64,000 nucleotides of DNA from Bacillus sp. BGMRC 2118 (GCA_008364785.1 VTTJ01000001.1:558001-622000), one strand, 5' to 3'. Positions 8,244-17,054 are shown, counted from the stretch's first letter. The notes: a model not told the origin generated them from the sequence alone. Translations and numbers: made by a program.

Positions 8244-8644
8244 AGTTCCTCCCTACTTCTTTCAAGCGTTAAATGTCTCTTTAGGTTTAAAGAAATCATA
8301 CCATAAATAATGGTCATAAAAAAAAACAAAAGGAATACAGAGAAATTCAAAATAAAGAGAACAATAAAGTTAACTAAATATAGAGAAGAGATGATTATTT
8401 CACTCATGCTAATGTTTCCCTTTTTGCTAAAGGCATACAATAATTCAATACTATTTCGAAATAACGCACTACTTGCAAGAAATCCAATTAAAAAGAAAAA
8501 CATTCCTGTTACAAATGAAACAGGATCTAATATAACCGCTGAGATGAATTGAGAGGAGTAGGTAAATAAAAAAGGTGGAATGAGGATCGCTGCTAAAATG
8601 CTGCACATAAAACCTGCCGAATTATATAGAACATACGTAAACAT
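8240..8644 (-). CDS. Small membrane protein coupled to ypbG, unknown function
   Basis: 134 residues with about four hydrophobic segments (near residues 8-28, 36-62, 85-103 and 100-120) and a basic, charged C-terminus. GGAGGG lies 7 bases upstream of the ATG, and the stop overlaps the ypbG start. I do not recognise the family. The coupling suggests it works with the phosphoesterase, for example as a membrane partner, but that is inference. Confidence 0.7.
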   Translation of the reverse strand: MFTYVLYNSAGFMCSILAAILIPPFLFTYSSQFISAVILDPVSFVTGMFFFLIGFLASSALFRNSIELLYAFSKKGNISMSEIIISSLYLVNFIVLFILNFSVFLLFFFMTIIYGMISLNLKRHLTLERSREEL

Positions 8645-8702
8645 TAAAAATCCCTCCTACCTACATGTATGTGGTAAGAGGGATGAAGTTGCTAGTCTCA
8701 AT

Positions 8703-9335
8703 CTAATCTTCGTAAATATCTAACACACGAAATCCGGCACTCTCTAATTTGCTAACAAATTTATCCATGTTATCGTTCTTTTCTACCTTCATGACAATTC
8801 TTCTAACTAGTTTATCTGTCTCATCAAAAGTCGCAAGTGAGATAATTTTCTCATGATAATGTTTTGCAATTTCAGCAAGCCTTGCAATACGTCCTTCTGT
8901 TTCAACAGAAGTAAAGGCGATTCTTACTCCCGGTCGATGTAAGCCAAATGCACTTTCAAATTGCTCAAGTACGTCTGAACGAGTAACAATCCCTAAAAAT
9001 GTTAAATCATCATCAACTACAGCTAATAGCGGTGTGTCTTTTAGATTTACTAGCGTCTTTTCAAAGATTTCTTCCCCATTTAAATAGAAATCCTTACGAG
9101 TTGCTACTTCACCAGCTGTTTTTTCAGATAAGAATGTTTGTTTATCCTGAGGATTATTAAAGAATTCTTCATATATATTATATCTTGTGATGATACCGGC
9201 ATATTTACCATCCTGTAATACTGGCATACCATCTACATCATGCTTTTCCAGCAAGCTTAATGTATCACTCAACGATGCATTAAAATCAACAGTGAAGCTA
9301 TGATGATTTGCAATCATAATACTTTTTACGAACAT
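8703..9335 (-). CDS. Two-CBS-domain plus ACT-domain protein
   Basis: 210 residues: CBS domain 1 (about 1-60, DGMPVLQDGKYAGIITR), CBS domain 2 (about 75-130, LLAVVDDDLTFLGIVTRSDVLE) and an ACT-like domain (about 135-210, RPGVRIAFTSVETEGRIARLAEI). The layout resembles AcuB-type regulators, which sense adenine nucleotides and sometimes amino acids, but sequence similarity to AcuB is not strong enough to name it. It stands alone between ypbG and the cotJ operon. Confidence 0.75.
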   Translation of the reverse strand: MFVKSIMIANHHSFTVDFNASLSDTLSLLEKHDVDGMPVLQDGKYAGIITRYNIYEEFFNNPQDKQTFLSEKTAGEVATRKDFYLNGEEIFEKTLVNLKDTPLLAVVDDDLTFLGIVTRSDVLEQFESAFGLHRPGVRIAFTSVETEGRIARLAEIAKHYHEKIISLATFDETDKLVRRIVMKVEKNDNMDKFVSKLESAGFRVLDIYED

Positions 9336-9441
9336 AATGACAACTCCCCTTATTTATCTACAATCCCTAAAAACTTTTTTCTTTCAATTCCTCTACACTC
9401 ACTATATTCAACATTCAATTAAAAAAACCTTTCTCACTAAA

Positions 9442-9470
9442 ACATTTTTTATAAAACTCCTCCATACAAT
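9442..9470 (+). promoter_or_regulatory. SigmaE-type promoter of cotJABC
   Basis: CATACAAT at 9463-9470 is an exact SigmaE -10. ACATTTT, 14 bases upstream, matches the -35 consensus KMATATT at 5 of 7 positions. The cotJ operon of B. subtilis is SigmaE-dependent, which supports the call. Confidence 0.7.
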
Positions 9471-9526
9471 GGTTGAAGAAACCTTTTTCATCATGAAATC
9501 ACCCTAGAATAGGAGGTTTTATTACT

Positions 9527-9754
9527 ATGTTTACCAATTATAAAAAATGGTATCCGTATGCTAGCCCCTTCGATCCTTGTCCGCCTATAACTGTTAAAAC
9601 ATATTCGACACCACCGAATCTATATTTGGGTTTTCAGCCACAAGGCTTACCACAGTATTCTCCAAAGGAAGCATTATGTAAAGGTACGTTGTGGCCAGTG
9701 TTTTATGATCCGTATTTTAGTCCTTATGAAAAACCAGTAAGGGAGGACGTTTAG
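9527..9754 (+). CDS. cotJA: CotJA spore coat-associated protein
   Basis: 75 residues rich in Pro, Tyr and aromatic residues (YPYASPFDPCPPI, PFDP-type repeats), typical of CotJA. It is the first gene of a three-gene plus-strand operon. AGGAGG precedes the ATG. In B. subtilis CotJA is needed for CotJC assembly into the mother-cell layers around the spore. Confidence 0.88.
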   Translation: MFTNYKKWYPYASPFDPCPPITVKTYSTPPNLYLGFQPQGLPQYSPKEALCKGTLWPVFYDPYFSPYEKPVREDV

Positions 9755-9755
9755 T

Positions 9756-10016
9756 GTGAAACAGCTCCCACCAGAGTTTTATTCGTTGATGGAAGATTTG
9801 CAGGCTGTTGACTTTGCATTAGTAGATTTAACTTTATACTTAGATACTCATCCGAATGATTTTGAAGCGATTCAGCAGTTCAATCATTTCGCAAAACAAA
9901 GAGGTCTCTTAAAAAAACAAATTGAATCACACTTTGGCCCTCTTCAACAGTATGGCAATAGTTATTCAGGCTATCCATGGAACTGGGATGACGGTCCTTG
10001 GCCATGGCAACTATAA
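9756..10016 (+). CDS. cotJB: CotJB spore coat protein
   Basis: 86 residues starting at a GTG with GGGAGG 9 bases upstream; it begins two bases after the cotJA stop. It contains the family core LMEDLQAVDFALVDLTLYLDTHP and ends in a Trp/Pro-rich tail (YPWNWDDGPWPWQL). It acts in spore coat assembly; the molecular role is unknown. Confidence 0.9.
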   Translation: MKQLPPEFYSLMEDLQAVDFALVDLTLYLDTHPNDFEAIQQFNHFAKQRGLLKKQIESHFGPLQQYGNSYSGYPWNWDDGPWPWQL

Positions 10017-10040
10017 TCCCACGAGGGGAGGAGCTTTTGT

Positions 10041-10610
10041 ATGTGGATTTATGAAAAGAAACTACAATATCCTGTAAAAGTAAGCACATGTAATCCTATG
10101 TTGGCAAAATTCTTAGTTGAACAATATGGTGGTGCAGATGGAGAACTAGCAGCAGCACTCCGCTATTTAAATCAACGATATACGATACCTGATAAGGTAA
10201 TTGGGTTATTAACAGATATAGGGACGGAAGAGTTTGCACACCTTGAGATGATCGCAACCATGATTTATAAGCTTACAAAAGATGCAACTCCTGAAATGAT
10301 GAAAGCAGCTGGTCTTGATGCCCATTATGCAAATCACGACAGCGCTCTCTTTTACCACAATGCAGCTGGAGTTCCTTGGACAGCTTCTTATATTCAAGCA
10401 AAGGGAGACCCAATTGCAGACCTATATGAAGATATTGCAGCAGAAGAAAAAGCTAGAGCAACCTACCAATGGATTATTAATATGAGTGATGACCCTGATT
10501 TAAATGATGGATTGCGATACCTACGCGAACGAGAGATCATACATTCGCAAAGATTCCGTGAAGCAGTAGAAATATTGAAGGATGATCAAGGCAAGAAGAA
10601 AGTATTTTAA
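10041..10610 (+). CDS. cotJC: CotJC, manganese-catalase-like spore coat protein
   Basis: 189 residues of the dimanganese catalase/ferritin-like family. Glutamates and histidines of the dimetal site are visible in EELAAALRYL-type, TEEFAHLEMIATMI and REREIIHSQRF segments. GGGAGG lies 9 bases before the ATG. It is the last gene of the cotJ operon and is followed by a strong hairpin. Catalase activity is plausible but not shown by sequence alone. Confidence 0.92.
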   Translation: MWIYEKKLQYPVKVSTCNPMLAKFLVEQYGGADGELAAALRYLNQRYTIPDKVIGLLTDIGTEEFAHLEMIATMIYKLTKDATPEMMKAAGLDAHYANHDSALFYHNAAGVPWTASYIQAKGDPIADLYEDIAAEEKARATYQWIINMSDDPDLNDGLRYLREREIIHSQRFREAVEILKDDQGKKKVF

Positions 10611-10616
10611 ATTTCT

Positions 10617-10653
10617 ATAACTAACTGAATGAGAGTCTCATTCAGTTAGTTAT
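10617..10653. terminator. Bidirectional terminator between cotJC and ypbF
   Basis: An almost perfect palindrome with arms of about 17 bases (TAACTAACTGAATGAGA and its complement) followed by TTTATTTT on the plus strand. It overlaps the ypbF stop. Confidence 0.75.
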
Positions 10654-11108
10654 TTATTTTCGTGATACAGGTTGATATCTTTCATTTCCTTCATCTTAGA
10701 GAACACTTCATTTCTTTTTTCCCAATCAAATGGATACCTCCATTGTAGTGGTGCTTTACTTACAATTTCTTTTCGGAGCTCTTGGTACTCTTTTTCATGC
10801 TTATCTTTCTTCTTTTTATAATATGTACCGAGTCCACTAAGGAAAATTAATATCCCAATTAGAAAAAATAAAAAACCATCCTGAACAATTACCAAAAAGA
10901 TTTTCTCTGCACTCGCTGCATTTGGTTTAATAATGAAATAATTCATGTAGAAAAACAATAACAGAAATGAACCTAAAGATCCCCATGTACAAAGGATTAA
11001 CTTTTGCTTAAATTTATCAAATTTCTTTTTATGATTATAAACATTTTGCAACATAATTTTTGTAGGCTCATCGGTATGATCACCAAAATCTTTAATAAAT
11101 TGTTCCAC
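10650..11108 (-). CDS. ypbF: YpbF-like membrane protein
   Basis: 152 residues with two membrane helices (about 39-58 and 71-92) flanked by long charged, Lys-rich stretches. The GTG start has AGGAGG 8 bases upstream. Function is unknown. The name rests on position between the ypbG region and ypbE and on similar length and topology to B. subtilis YpbF. Confidence 0.65.
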   Translation of the reverse strand: MEQFIKDFGDHTDEPTKIMLQNVYNHKKKFDKFKQKLILCTWGSLGSFLLLFFYMNYFIIKPNAASAEKIFLVIVQDGFLFFLIGILIFLSGLGTYYKKKKDKHEKEYQELRKEIVSKAPLQWRYPFDWEKRNEVFSKMKEMKDINLYHENK

Positions 11109-11207
11109 AGTGTAAGCCTCCTAAAACAATACTTCCTTACACTGTATTCACTTGTCCAAACAATTAGTATCAAAAATCATAGTAAATTTCAGCACTAGAA
11201 AATAACC

Positions 11208-11762
11208 TTAATCGGGATATTTAATCGGTATTTTTAACACTTGTCCATCTGTCAATTCATTTGTTTCCAAGTCATTCCACTCTTTAATAAGTGCTTCCCC
11301 TTCACGACTGCTATAATAATGCTGTGAAATGGTGTATAGAGTATCATCGGGTTGAACCGTATGAAATTTTGTTTTATATTCTTCTTCCTTCGCTACCTTA
11401 GAATCCCCTTTTATCCCCTGTTGTAGCGTTGTTTCATTATTTTTATGTTGAAGAGAGATGTTCTCCTTATAGGAAGGTTGCTCCTTCACCTTTGGTATCT
11501 CTTTCACTTCTTTTCCTTCACTACTTATATAAAACGTATACACTAAAATGGCAATCGGTAATAACACAAATATAAAGGCAAGAAATCGTACGAGAGGGAA
11601 TTTAAATTTTACTTTCTTCGTCTTCCCTTCTTTTGCTTTATGAATTTTGCTTCTTGGAGGAAGTTCCAAAACATCTAAGTCTGTCGTTTCGGGATTCATA
11701 CTTGTTTTCATCTTTTCTCTTAGCTGCTGTGCTTGATCATCTGAATTCCTTGAATCAGGCAT
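11208..11762 (-). CDS. ypbE: YpbE-like LysM membrane protein
   Basis: 184 residues with a basic cytoplasmic N-terminus, one transmembrane helix (about 58-78, FPLVRFLAFIFVLLPIAILVY), a polar linker and a C-terminal LysM domain (FHTVQPDDTLYTISQHYY to GQVLKIPIKY). The topology puts LysM outside the membrane, so it probably binds peptidoglycan. The ATG at 11762 is chosen for AGGGG 8 bases upstream rather than a GTG at 11771. It overlaps the ypbD stop. Confidence 0.8.
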   Translation of the reverse strand: MPDSRNSDDQAQQLREKMKTSMNPETTDLDVLELPPRSKIHKAKEGKTKKVKFKFPLVRFLAFIFVLLPIAILVYTFYISSEGKEVKEIPKVKEQPSYKENISLQHKNNETTLQQGIKGDSKVAKEEEYKTKFHTVQPDDTLYTISQHYYSSREGEALIKEWNDLETNELTDGQVLKIPIKYPD

Positions 11763-11767
11763 GTATG

Positions 11768-12355
11768 TCACCCCTTTTGTTGCCGTGAATAATCTACTCG
11801 TATTTTAACCCCAAAAATAAAATCAATTAAAAAATGCGCAAAAATTGTTACCCAAAGACTCTCTGTATATTCATATACGATCCCTAATAAAAAGCTTAGT
11901 GACATCACAATGATAAATAGAAACCATTTTCTTAAATATCGTACATGTAAAACCGCAAAAATAAGGCTGGCAAAGATAAGACCGAAGTGGGTTTGAATAA
12001 CTCCTCGAAATAACCATTCTTCTGATATTGCGATAACCCATGACAAGAAAAAAATATGAATATAAGAACGATGTTGAAAAACCTTTTCGTTAATACCTCC
12101 GTCATCAAATAAATGCTCCGGTAAGAATTTCATAAAGATAAAATCGACTATAACGACTGCTATCCCTGTGAGTCCTCCGTAGTATAATATGTCACGTATC
12201 GTAAACTTCCATATTGCCTGAAAGGACTGGACATCGTCGAATAAAAATAAACTTAACACAGCAGAAGATACTAGTAATAATAGCTGTGTGACATACAGGT
12301 GGAAAAGCAACTCCCGGTCAGACAGTTGCTTCACAATGTCAGCTTGATTTTTCAT
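11768..12355 (-). CDS. ypbD: YpbD-like CPBP (CAAX/Abi) family membrane protease
   Basis: 195 residues and several membrane helices, with the CPBP motifs EEWLFRGVIQ (motif 1), FAVLHVRY (motif 2) and HFLIDF (motif 3), which supply the metalloprotease glutamates and histidines. Substrate unknown. The ATG at 12355 has AGGTGG 5 bases upstream; a GTG at 12364 has none. It overlaps recS by 17 bases, indicating an operon of ypbB, recS, ypbD and ypbE. Confidence 0.8.
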   Translation of the reverse strand: MKNQADIVKQLSDRELLFHLYVTQLLLLVSSAVLSLFLFDDVQSFQAIWKFTIRDILYYGGLTGIAVVIVDFIFMKFLPEHLFDDGGINEKVFQHRSYIHIFFLSWVIAISEEWLFRGVIQTHFGLIFASLIFAVLHVRYLRKWFLFIIVMSLSFLLGIVYEYTESLWVTIFAHFLIDFIFGVKIRVDYSRQQKG

Positions 12356-13868
12356 GATGTCCACCTACTTTAAAGATTAATTGTAATTCACTCTTCCAAT
12401 CCTTTGCTTGTTTTTCATCTTTATAAGATGTGGATTGAGTATAGTTATCATATGAAATCGTACATATGTCACAACATTGCTCTACAGACTTTCCGGCTGA
12501 TTCATTAAAGATGGAAAGATAAGCCTCTCTTCTACAAGTAGTTGACGCTAACCATCTATGCATTTCACCTAGCTTTGTTCTTTTGTATAGTAGTCTAGTC
12601 TTTATAACCGTTTCAATGGATGCAAGTATGGTATCAACCTCAAGCCTACGCTTAATAAGATTTCCTTCTATCCATCCGTTTACTTCTAACTGATATTTGA
12701 CAAATTTCCATTGTGTTTCAGTCAGGGTTGAATGGGAGAGAATATACTCCTCATTCAACGTAAGATTTTTGACGTATTGTTCATTTAGTAAATGCAGTAA
12801 ATGTTCTATCTCATCCATTGCAGGGAATTCCTGTTCGATAAGTGCTAGAGGTATTTCTTCATCAGCTGGACTTGTTAACAGAATGGCAATACTCCTTTCT
12901 CCATCCCTGCCAGCACGACCGATTTCCTGAAGATACGATTCCATATTACCCGGATAATGAAAGTGAATCACATATCTAACATTCGGTTTATTCACGCCCA
13001 TTCCGAAAGCATTTGTACAGCAAATTAATTGAATTTGGTCATTAAGAAATTGCTGTTGTATGAGTATTCTTTCATTCGCTTCCATCCCACCATGATAATA
13101 AGACACTCCATCTATTCCATTATCCTTTAAGAACGAACTAATATGCTCTGTCCACTTCCTACTGGAGAAATAAATGATTCCTGGTCCTTGCAGTGTATGG
13201 ATCCACTCCAGAAGTTTATTTTTCTTTTCCTCAATGTTGCCGAGCTTATCAACATGAATCGCAATATTAGGTCGATCGATTGAATGTAAATGAAACGAAA
13301 CATCTTCGAGCTCTAATGAAGCGACAATATCGTGTAAGACGTTAGTTGTGGCGGTAGCAGTTAATGCGAGCACTGGGGGGGTACTTAGTTGTGTAATTAC
13401 CTCACAAAGCTTTAAATAATCTGTCCTAAACTCATGTCCCCATTGAGATATACAATGCGCTTCATCAATAACAAATAGTGAGATTTTAATCTTTTGTAGT
13501 TGTTTCATCAAGAAAGGACTCTGCAGAATCTCTGGAGATACAAAGATATATTTATACCTTCCAAGGGAATGAAGTGTAGTCATGCGCTCTTCATAACTCA
13601 AGAAACTGTTGATGGCAATAACCCTTTTCTCACCTATCATTTGTAGTTGCTGTACTTGATCCTCCATTAGTGATAATAATGGAGAAACGATTACTACACT
13701 TCCTTCTACTACATAGCCTGGAAGGGTGTAGCAAAGTGACTTCCCTGCCCCTGTTGGCAGCATGGCAACAACATTCCTTTTCTCAATAACTGCTTCAATA
13801 ATTTCTTTTTGACCTTCTCGAAAGGTGGTAAAACCAAACTGTATGAATAATAGTTGTTCAAGTTGCAT
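12339..13868 (-). CDS. recS: RecS, short RecQ-family DNA helicase
   Basis: An ATP-dependent 3'-5' DNA helicase of 509 residues. Motif I (TGAGKSL), DEAH box (VIDEAHCISQWGHEFR), SAT-like motif (LALTATATT) and motif VI (QEIGRAGRDG) are all present. A cysteine cluster in the C-terminal zinc-binding part (CRREAYL and CCDIC) is kept. The length matches B. subtilis RecS (about 496) and is shorter than RecQ (about 590), since the HRDC domain is absent. Start 13868 is chosen for AGGTGG 5 bases upstream. It overlaps ypbB. Confidence 0.9.
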   Translation of the reverse strand: MQLEQLLFIQFGFTTFREGQKEIIEAVIEKRNVVAMLPTGAGKSLCYTLPGYVVEGSVVIVSPLLSLMEDQVQQLQMIGEKRVIAINSFLSYEERMTTLHSLGRYKYIFVSPEILQSPFLMKQLQKIKISLFVIDEAHCISQWGHEFRTDYLKLCEVITQLSTPPVLALTATATTNVLHDIVASLELEDVSFHLHSIDRPNIAIHVDKLGNIEEKKNKLLEWIHTLQGPGIIYFSSRKWTEHISSFLKDNGIDGVSYYHGGMEANERILIQQQFLNDQIQLICCTNAFGMGVNKPNVRYVIHFHYPGNMESYLQEIGRAGRDGERSIAILLTSPADEEIPLALIEQEFPAMDEIEHLLHLLNEQYVKNLTLNEEYILSHSTLTETQWKFVKYQLEVNGWIEGNLIKRRLEVDTILASIETVIKTRLLYKRTKLGEMHRWLASTTCRREAYLSIFNESAGKSVEQCCDICTISYDNYTQSTSYKDEKQAKDWKSELQLIFKVGGHHEKSS

Positions 13869-14907
13869 ATATACCACCTACTTTCGTCAACACTAATCGA
13901 ATTTCAAAATAACTAACAGGAATCGTCAAATTATCCTTAATCAATTTAAGCTGGTTTGTCCTCAACTTCATAATGCACTCTTCAATTTGCGCATACGTAT
14001 TTTTCGTGATATAGGGAGTTATATCAAAATATTCATCAGCTAAAGCGATTTCCACAATATGGTCCTCGATTGTATTTTTCTTTAACTGACGTATGATCGC
14101 AATCTCTTCAATGCTGTAACCTTGATTCAATATCTCTCGTGTTTTTTCAGTTGATCGAGTAATCGATAATGTATTCGTTTTATTTCCGTTTATCCTAGAT
14201 AACAATGGATACTTATTTTTCTCTACTTCTGTTAAAGCTAATAGATGATGAATCGTTGATGTGAACAATATCATGATTTCAGCTACACTTAACGAAAAGT
14301 GTTCACTCACTTGGTCATTCGTACTTCCTATGCGCTTATGGCCAGTCAACTTTGAAACAAATATACTTGCCCTTAATTCATCTACTTGTTCTAACATATC
14401 CTCTAGCTCATTATATAAATTTTGAGCAAGCTCATTTCTCGTGAGGGACACAGAATTGATAAACGCTTTTACCCATTGTAGCTGATTTATGTCTTTTGAA
14501 ATGGGAATATAACGCACCTCATGGTTCATAAGATTGGACAGTACTTGAACAAGAAGTGATAATCTTCCCCAGAAATTAGAAGTCTCTTGTGAGTATTTCC
14601 ATCCGTTAAGTGAAGAAGGAAGTGAAAAAGCAGTCAGTAGCTCTTTCCCCCTCTCTGTGATGATAAAGCTGTTTTCTGCGTTATGTTCTATGGCATGTTT
14701 CTTCATAAGTATGGATATTTGTACATCAAGTTCATTTCTATTCAGTAAAGGAAAAACACCAAACAACTGAAATAGTTGATACAGCTTTGCATCCTGAATC
14801 GTTTGTGCAGATCTTTTTCCTTTTAGGAGATGATAAATCGAGGAGATACTTCGCTCTCCTTTTAATTTATTTATACAGTATAAAATAACTAACGGAAAGT
14901 AGTTCAC
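13858..14907 (-). CDS. ypbB: YpbB-like helicase-associated HTH protein
   Basis: 349 residues. The N-terminal KGERSISSIYHLLKGKRSAQTIQDAKLY and a C-terminal winged or HTH_40-like segment (NQGYSIEEIAIIRQLKKNTIEDHIVEIAL) match the YpbB family, which always sits next to recS. The molecular role is unknown. The start is taken as the GTG at 14907, because AAAGGAG lies 7 bases upstream; the ATG at 14925 has no good site. It overlaps recS. Confidence 0.8.
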   Translation of the reverse strand: MNYFPLVILYCINKLKGERSISSIYHLLKGKRSAQTIQDAKLYQLFQLFGVFPLLNRNELDVQISILMKKHAIEHNAENSFIITERGKELLTAFSLPSSLNGWKYSQETSNFWGRLSLLVQVLSNLMNHEVRYIPISKDINQLQWVKAFINSVSLTRNELAQNLYNELEDMLEQVDELRASIFVSKLTGHKRIGSTNDQVSEHFSLSVAEIMILFTSTIHHLLALTEVEKNKYPLLSRINGNKTNTLSITRSTEKTREILNQGYSIEEIAIIRQLKKNTIEDHIVEIALADEYFDITPYITKNTYAQIEECIMKLRTNQLKLIKDNLTIPVSYFEIRLVLTKVGGIYAT

Positions 14908-15014
14908 TTGAATACTCCTTTTCATGTTCTACTCTACATTTTAACAAATTTTGAACACGATAGGTTAGTTTAGAAATAGTCCCTATGGGTATTAATATAG
15001 AGAAAACCCTTATA

Positions 15015-15029
15015 TGATAAGCATTCTCA
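15015..15029 (+). promoter_or_regulatory. Candidate Fur box upstream of fer
   Basis: TGATAAGCATTCTCA matches the 7-1-7 Fur box TGATAATNATTATCA with two mismatches. It lies between divergent ypbB and fer, upstream of the fer -35. Function not shown. Confidence 0.4.
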
Positions 15030-15041
15030 ATGAGTTTATTG

Positions 15042-15070
15042 TTGAAAAGTTGGCCAAACAGTTTTACAAT
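15042..15070 (+). promoter_or_regulatory. SigmaA-type promoter for fer
   Basis: TTGAAA and TACAAT, 17 bases apart, each with one mismatch to consensus. It lies 125 bases before the fer start. Confidence 0.6.
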
Positions 15071-15155
15071 AATGAGTGTGGAAATAAAAACTATCTAAAT
15101 TCACTTTATATACACTTATGTAATTTAGATGGGTCACCAATACTAGGTATCCTAG

Positions 15156-15443
<288 letters not shown>

Positions 15444-15465
15444 AATACTTTAATCTTTAATAAAG

Positions 15466-15495
15466 ACCTCTGTAAAATCAGAGGTTTTTTTATTT
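15466..15495 (+). terminator. Terminator of fer
   Basis: ACCTCTG pairs with CAGAGGT, followed by TTTTTTATTTT. Confidence 0.85.
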
Positions 15496-15675
15496 TGGCT
15501 GTTTTCGTATAATATTTTTTTGCATAAAAATCCTGATTTTTACTTAAGTATTTAGTTACTACTATACATATTGAGAGTTGCTCTTTTCTAAACCAACCTC
15601 AATTAGTTTCTGAAACTAGTTGTACACCCAATAATTGTACTAAATGCAACAAAGTCTTAGAAAAGAGCCTTTATT
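15495..15675 (-). repeat. Dispersed intergenic hairpin repeat, copy A
   Basis: About 180 bases related along their length to 45466-45643. The most conserved parts are the ends (TTTGCATAAAAATCC..., TTAGAAAAGAGCCT) and ACTATACAT plus CCAACCTC in the middle. GCTCTTTTCTAA and TTAGAAAAGAGC form a perfect 12-base inverted repeat. No coding potential. The rest of the gap down to 15764 holds only a short GCGCCTTGTC/GACAGGCGC hairpin (15699-15723). Confidence 0.65.
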
Positions 15676-15837
15676 TTACTCATAACCTACGACAAATAGC
15701 GCCTTGTCAATCGGACAGGCGCTTGAACATCTTCGTATATATTTGCATTTGGTCATAACGTCATTACGGTTTTGTACGATCTAACACTAAAAGTTGATTT
15801 GGAATGATATTGTCACTTTCTAAACTATTTAACTCTC

Positions 15838-16794
15838 TTATTTTTCAATTGATATACCGGTTTCGGATTCAATTTTTTTGAGTGTATCACCTGGTTGGAC
15901 AACATACACATTTTCCTGGTTTGTATAAATAATGAGCTTTTGGCCTGTTTGAATGATATCTGATTGTAATTGATTCCATTCTTTTATGGACTCAATTGGT
16001 ACATGTAATTGATTCGCTATTCCCCATAGTGTCATATTTTCTTCTACTATAAGTAAAACTTCATCATTACTATTCTCTTCTATCTCTTCCTTTTTCTCAT
16101 CATCTTCTTGTTGTTGTTCACTAGCAACGATGACAGAACTTGAAAGTAATTTATCAGTTGAATCATCCATCAATTTCAAGTCAGAGACTTTTTGTTCCAT
16201 GTATATTTTCTCTAGAGCAGCCAGTTTCACTTCCTGTTTCTTTTCAGCGAGTACATTTTCTTCTTGATCTTCGCCGATAAATACCGATACATCGAGAGCA
16301 TGAAGTGGATCGACAGCGTTCGTCTTTTTAATATTCCATTCTCCATGATGAACTTCAAAATGCAAGTGAGCACCTCTTGATCTACCCGTATTACCGACTT
16401 CTCCAATCATTTGACCTTTCGTTACCATGTCACCTTCATTTACTAGACGCTTGTTTAAATGGGCATACACTGTCTCAAATCCATTTAGATGCATGACAAA
16501 AATAACATGTCCATATGATGATGAATAATAAGACTTCGTTACGGTACCCTCATCAACTGAAAATGTAGGAGTACCAGTCGGTGCGGCAACATCTATCCCA
16601 TCATGTTTCCCATGTCTTGACCCAAAATGATCACTAATCTCTCCTTCTTCAATTGGCCATACCCATTCTTTTGTTTCTGTTAATCTATGTTCAGAAGTTG
16701 ATTCTGCTTTAACTGTTTTCACACTTAAAAACATACACGCAATACAAAATCCCATAATTAGCACAATTAGTAGACGTCTTGTTAAATCTAGCAT
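15838..16794 (-). CDS. M23 endopeptidase with LysM domains, 3' end frameshifted
   Basis: A secreted cell-wall enzyme of 318 residues. Signal peptide (1-30), LytM/M23 zinc peptidase domain (about 45-170) with HxxxD (GKHDGIDVA) and HLHFEVH, then LysM 1 (about 245-290). LysM 2 breaks off after TGISIEK. One added A in the run at 15841-15845 would let the frame continue to 15764 and add about 26 residues (IRELNSLESDNIIPNQLLVL...), which complete LysM 2. This points to a frameshift or a sequencing error. GAGGAGG lies 6 bases before the ATG. Confidence 0.85.
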   Translation of the reverse strand: MLDLTRRLLIVLIMGFCIACMFLSVKTVKAESTSEHRLTETKEWVWPIEEGEISDHFGSRHGKHDGIDVAAPTGTPTFSVDEGTVTKSYYSSSYGHVIFVMHLNGFETVYAHLNKRLVNEGDMVTKGQMIGEVGNTGRSRGAHLHFEVHHGEWNIKKTNAVDPLHALDVSVFIGEDQEENVLAEKKQEVKLAALEKIYMEQKVSDLKLMDDSTDKLLSSSVIVASEQQQEDDEKKEEIEENSNDEVLLIVEENMTLWGIANQLHVPIESIKEWNQLQSDIIQTGQKLIIYTNQENVYVVQPGDTLKKIESETGISIEK

Positions 16795-16860
16795 CGTTGT
16801 CCTCCTCTATCGTTATCGTTATAACTTATGAGGACATGCAAAAGAGTAGAACAAAAAAAT

Positions 16861-16882
16861 AATAGAGACCGAAGTCTCTATT
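16861..16882 (-). terminator. Terminator with TTCG tetraloop, distal copy
   Basis: AATAGAGAC-TTCG-GTCTCTATT on the minus strand, followed by ATTATTTTTTTGTTC. It is an exact 22-base copy of 17055-17076 and has the better T run. Confidence 0.75.
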
Positions 16883-17054
16883 TCAGACTGCCAGGCGAAC
16901 GCTCGCTTTCTTCGTTACTCACCTTGCTCCGGCGCTCATTACCGACTATGGTAACTCCGCTCCTCACAAGGCTTCGTGCCTCGAAAGCAAACGTTTTCAA
17001 CCAGTCTGAGGGGCTAGTATTCTTTTCTAGTTCTCACTATTATCTATAATGTGA
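16883..17054. mobile_element. MITE-like insertion flanked by duplicated terminator stem
   Basis: 172 non-coding bases between two identical 22-base terminator stems. TCAGACTG at 16883-16890 and CAGTCTGA at 17002-17009 are perfect inverted ends. GCTCGCTTTC and GAAAGCAAACG lie just inside them as a partial second pair. The interior is GC-richer than its surroundings. This looks like a small non-autonomous inserted element; no transposase is present. Confidence 0.55.

Noticed and set aside
15699..15723. GCGCCTTGTC/GACAGGCGC hairpin as terminator of the M23 gene
   Set aside because: A bulged stem and no T run on the minus strand; it may be part of an old repeat.
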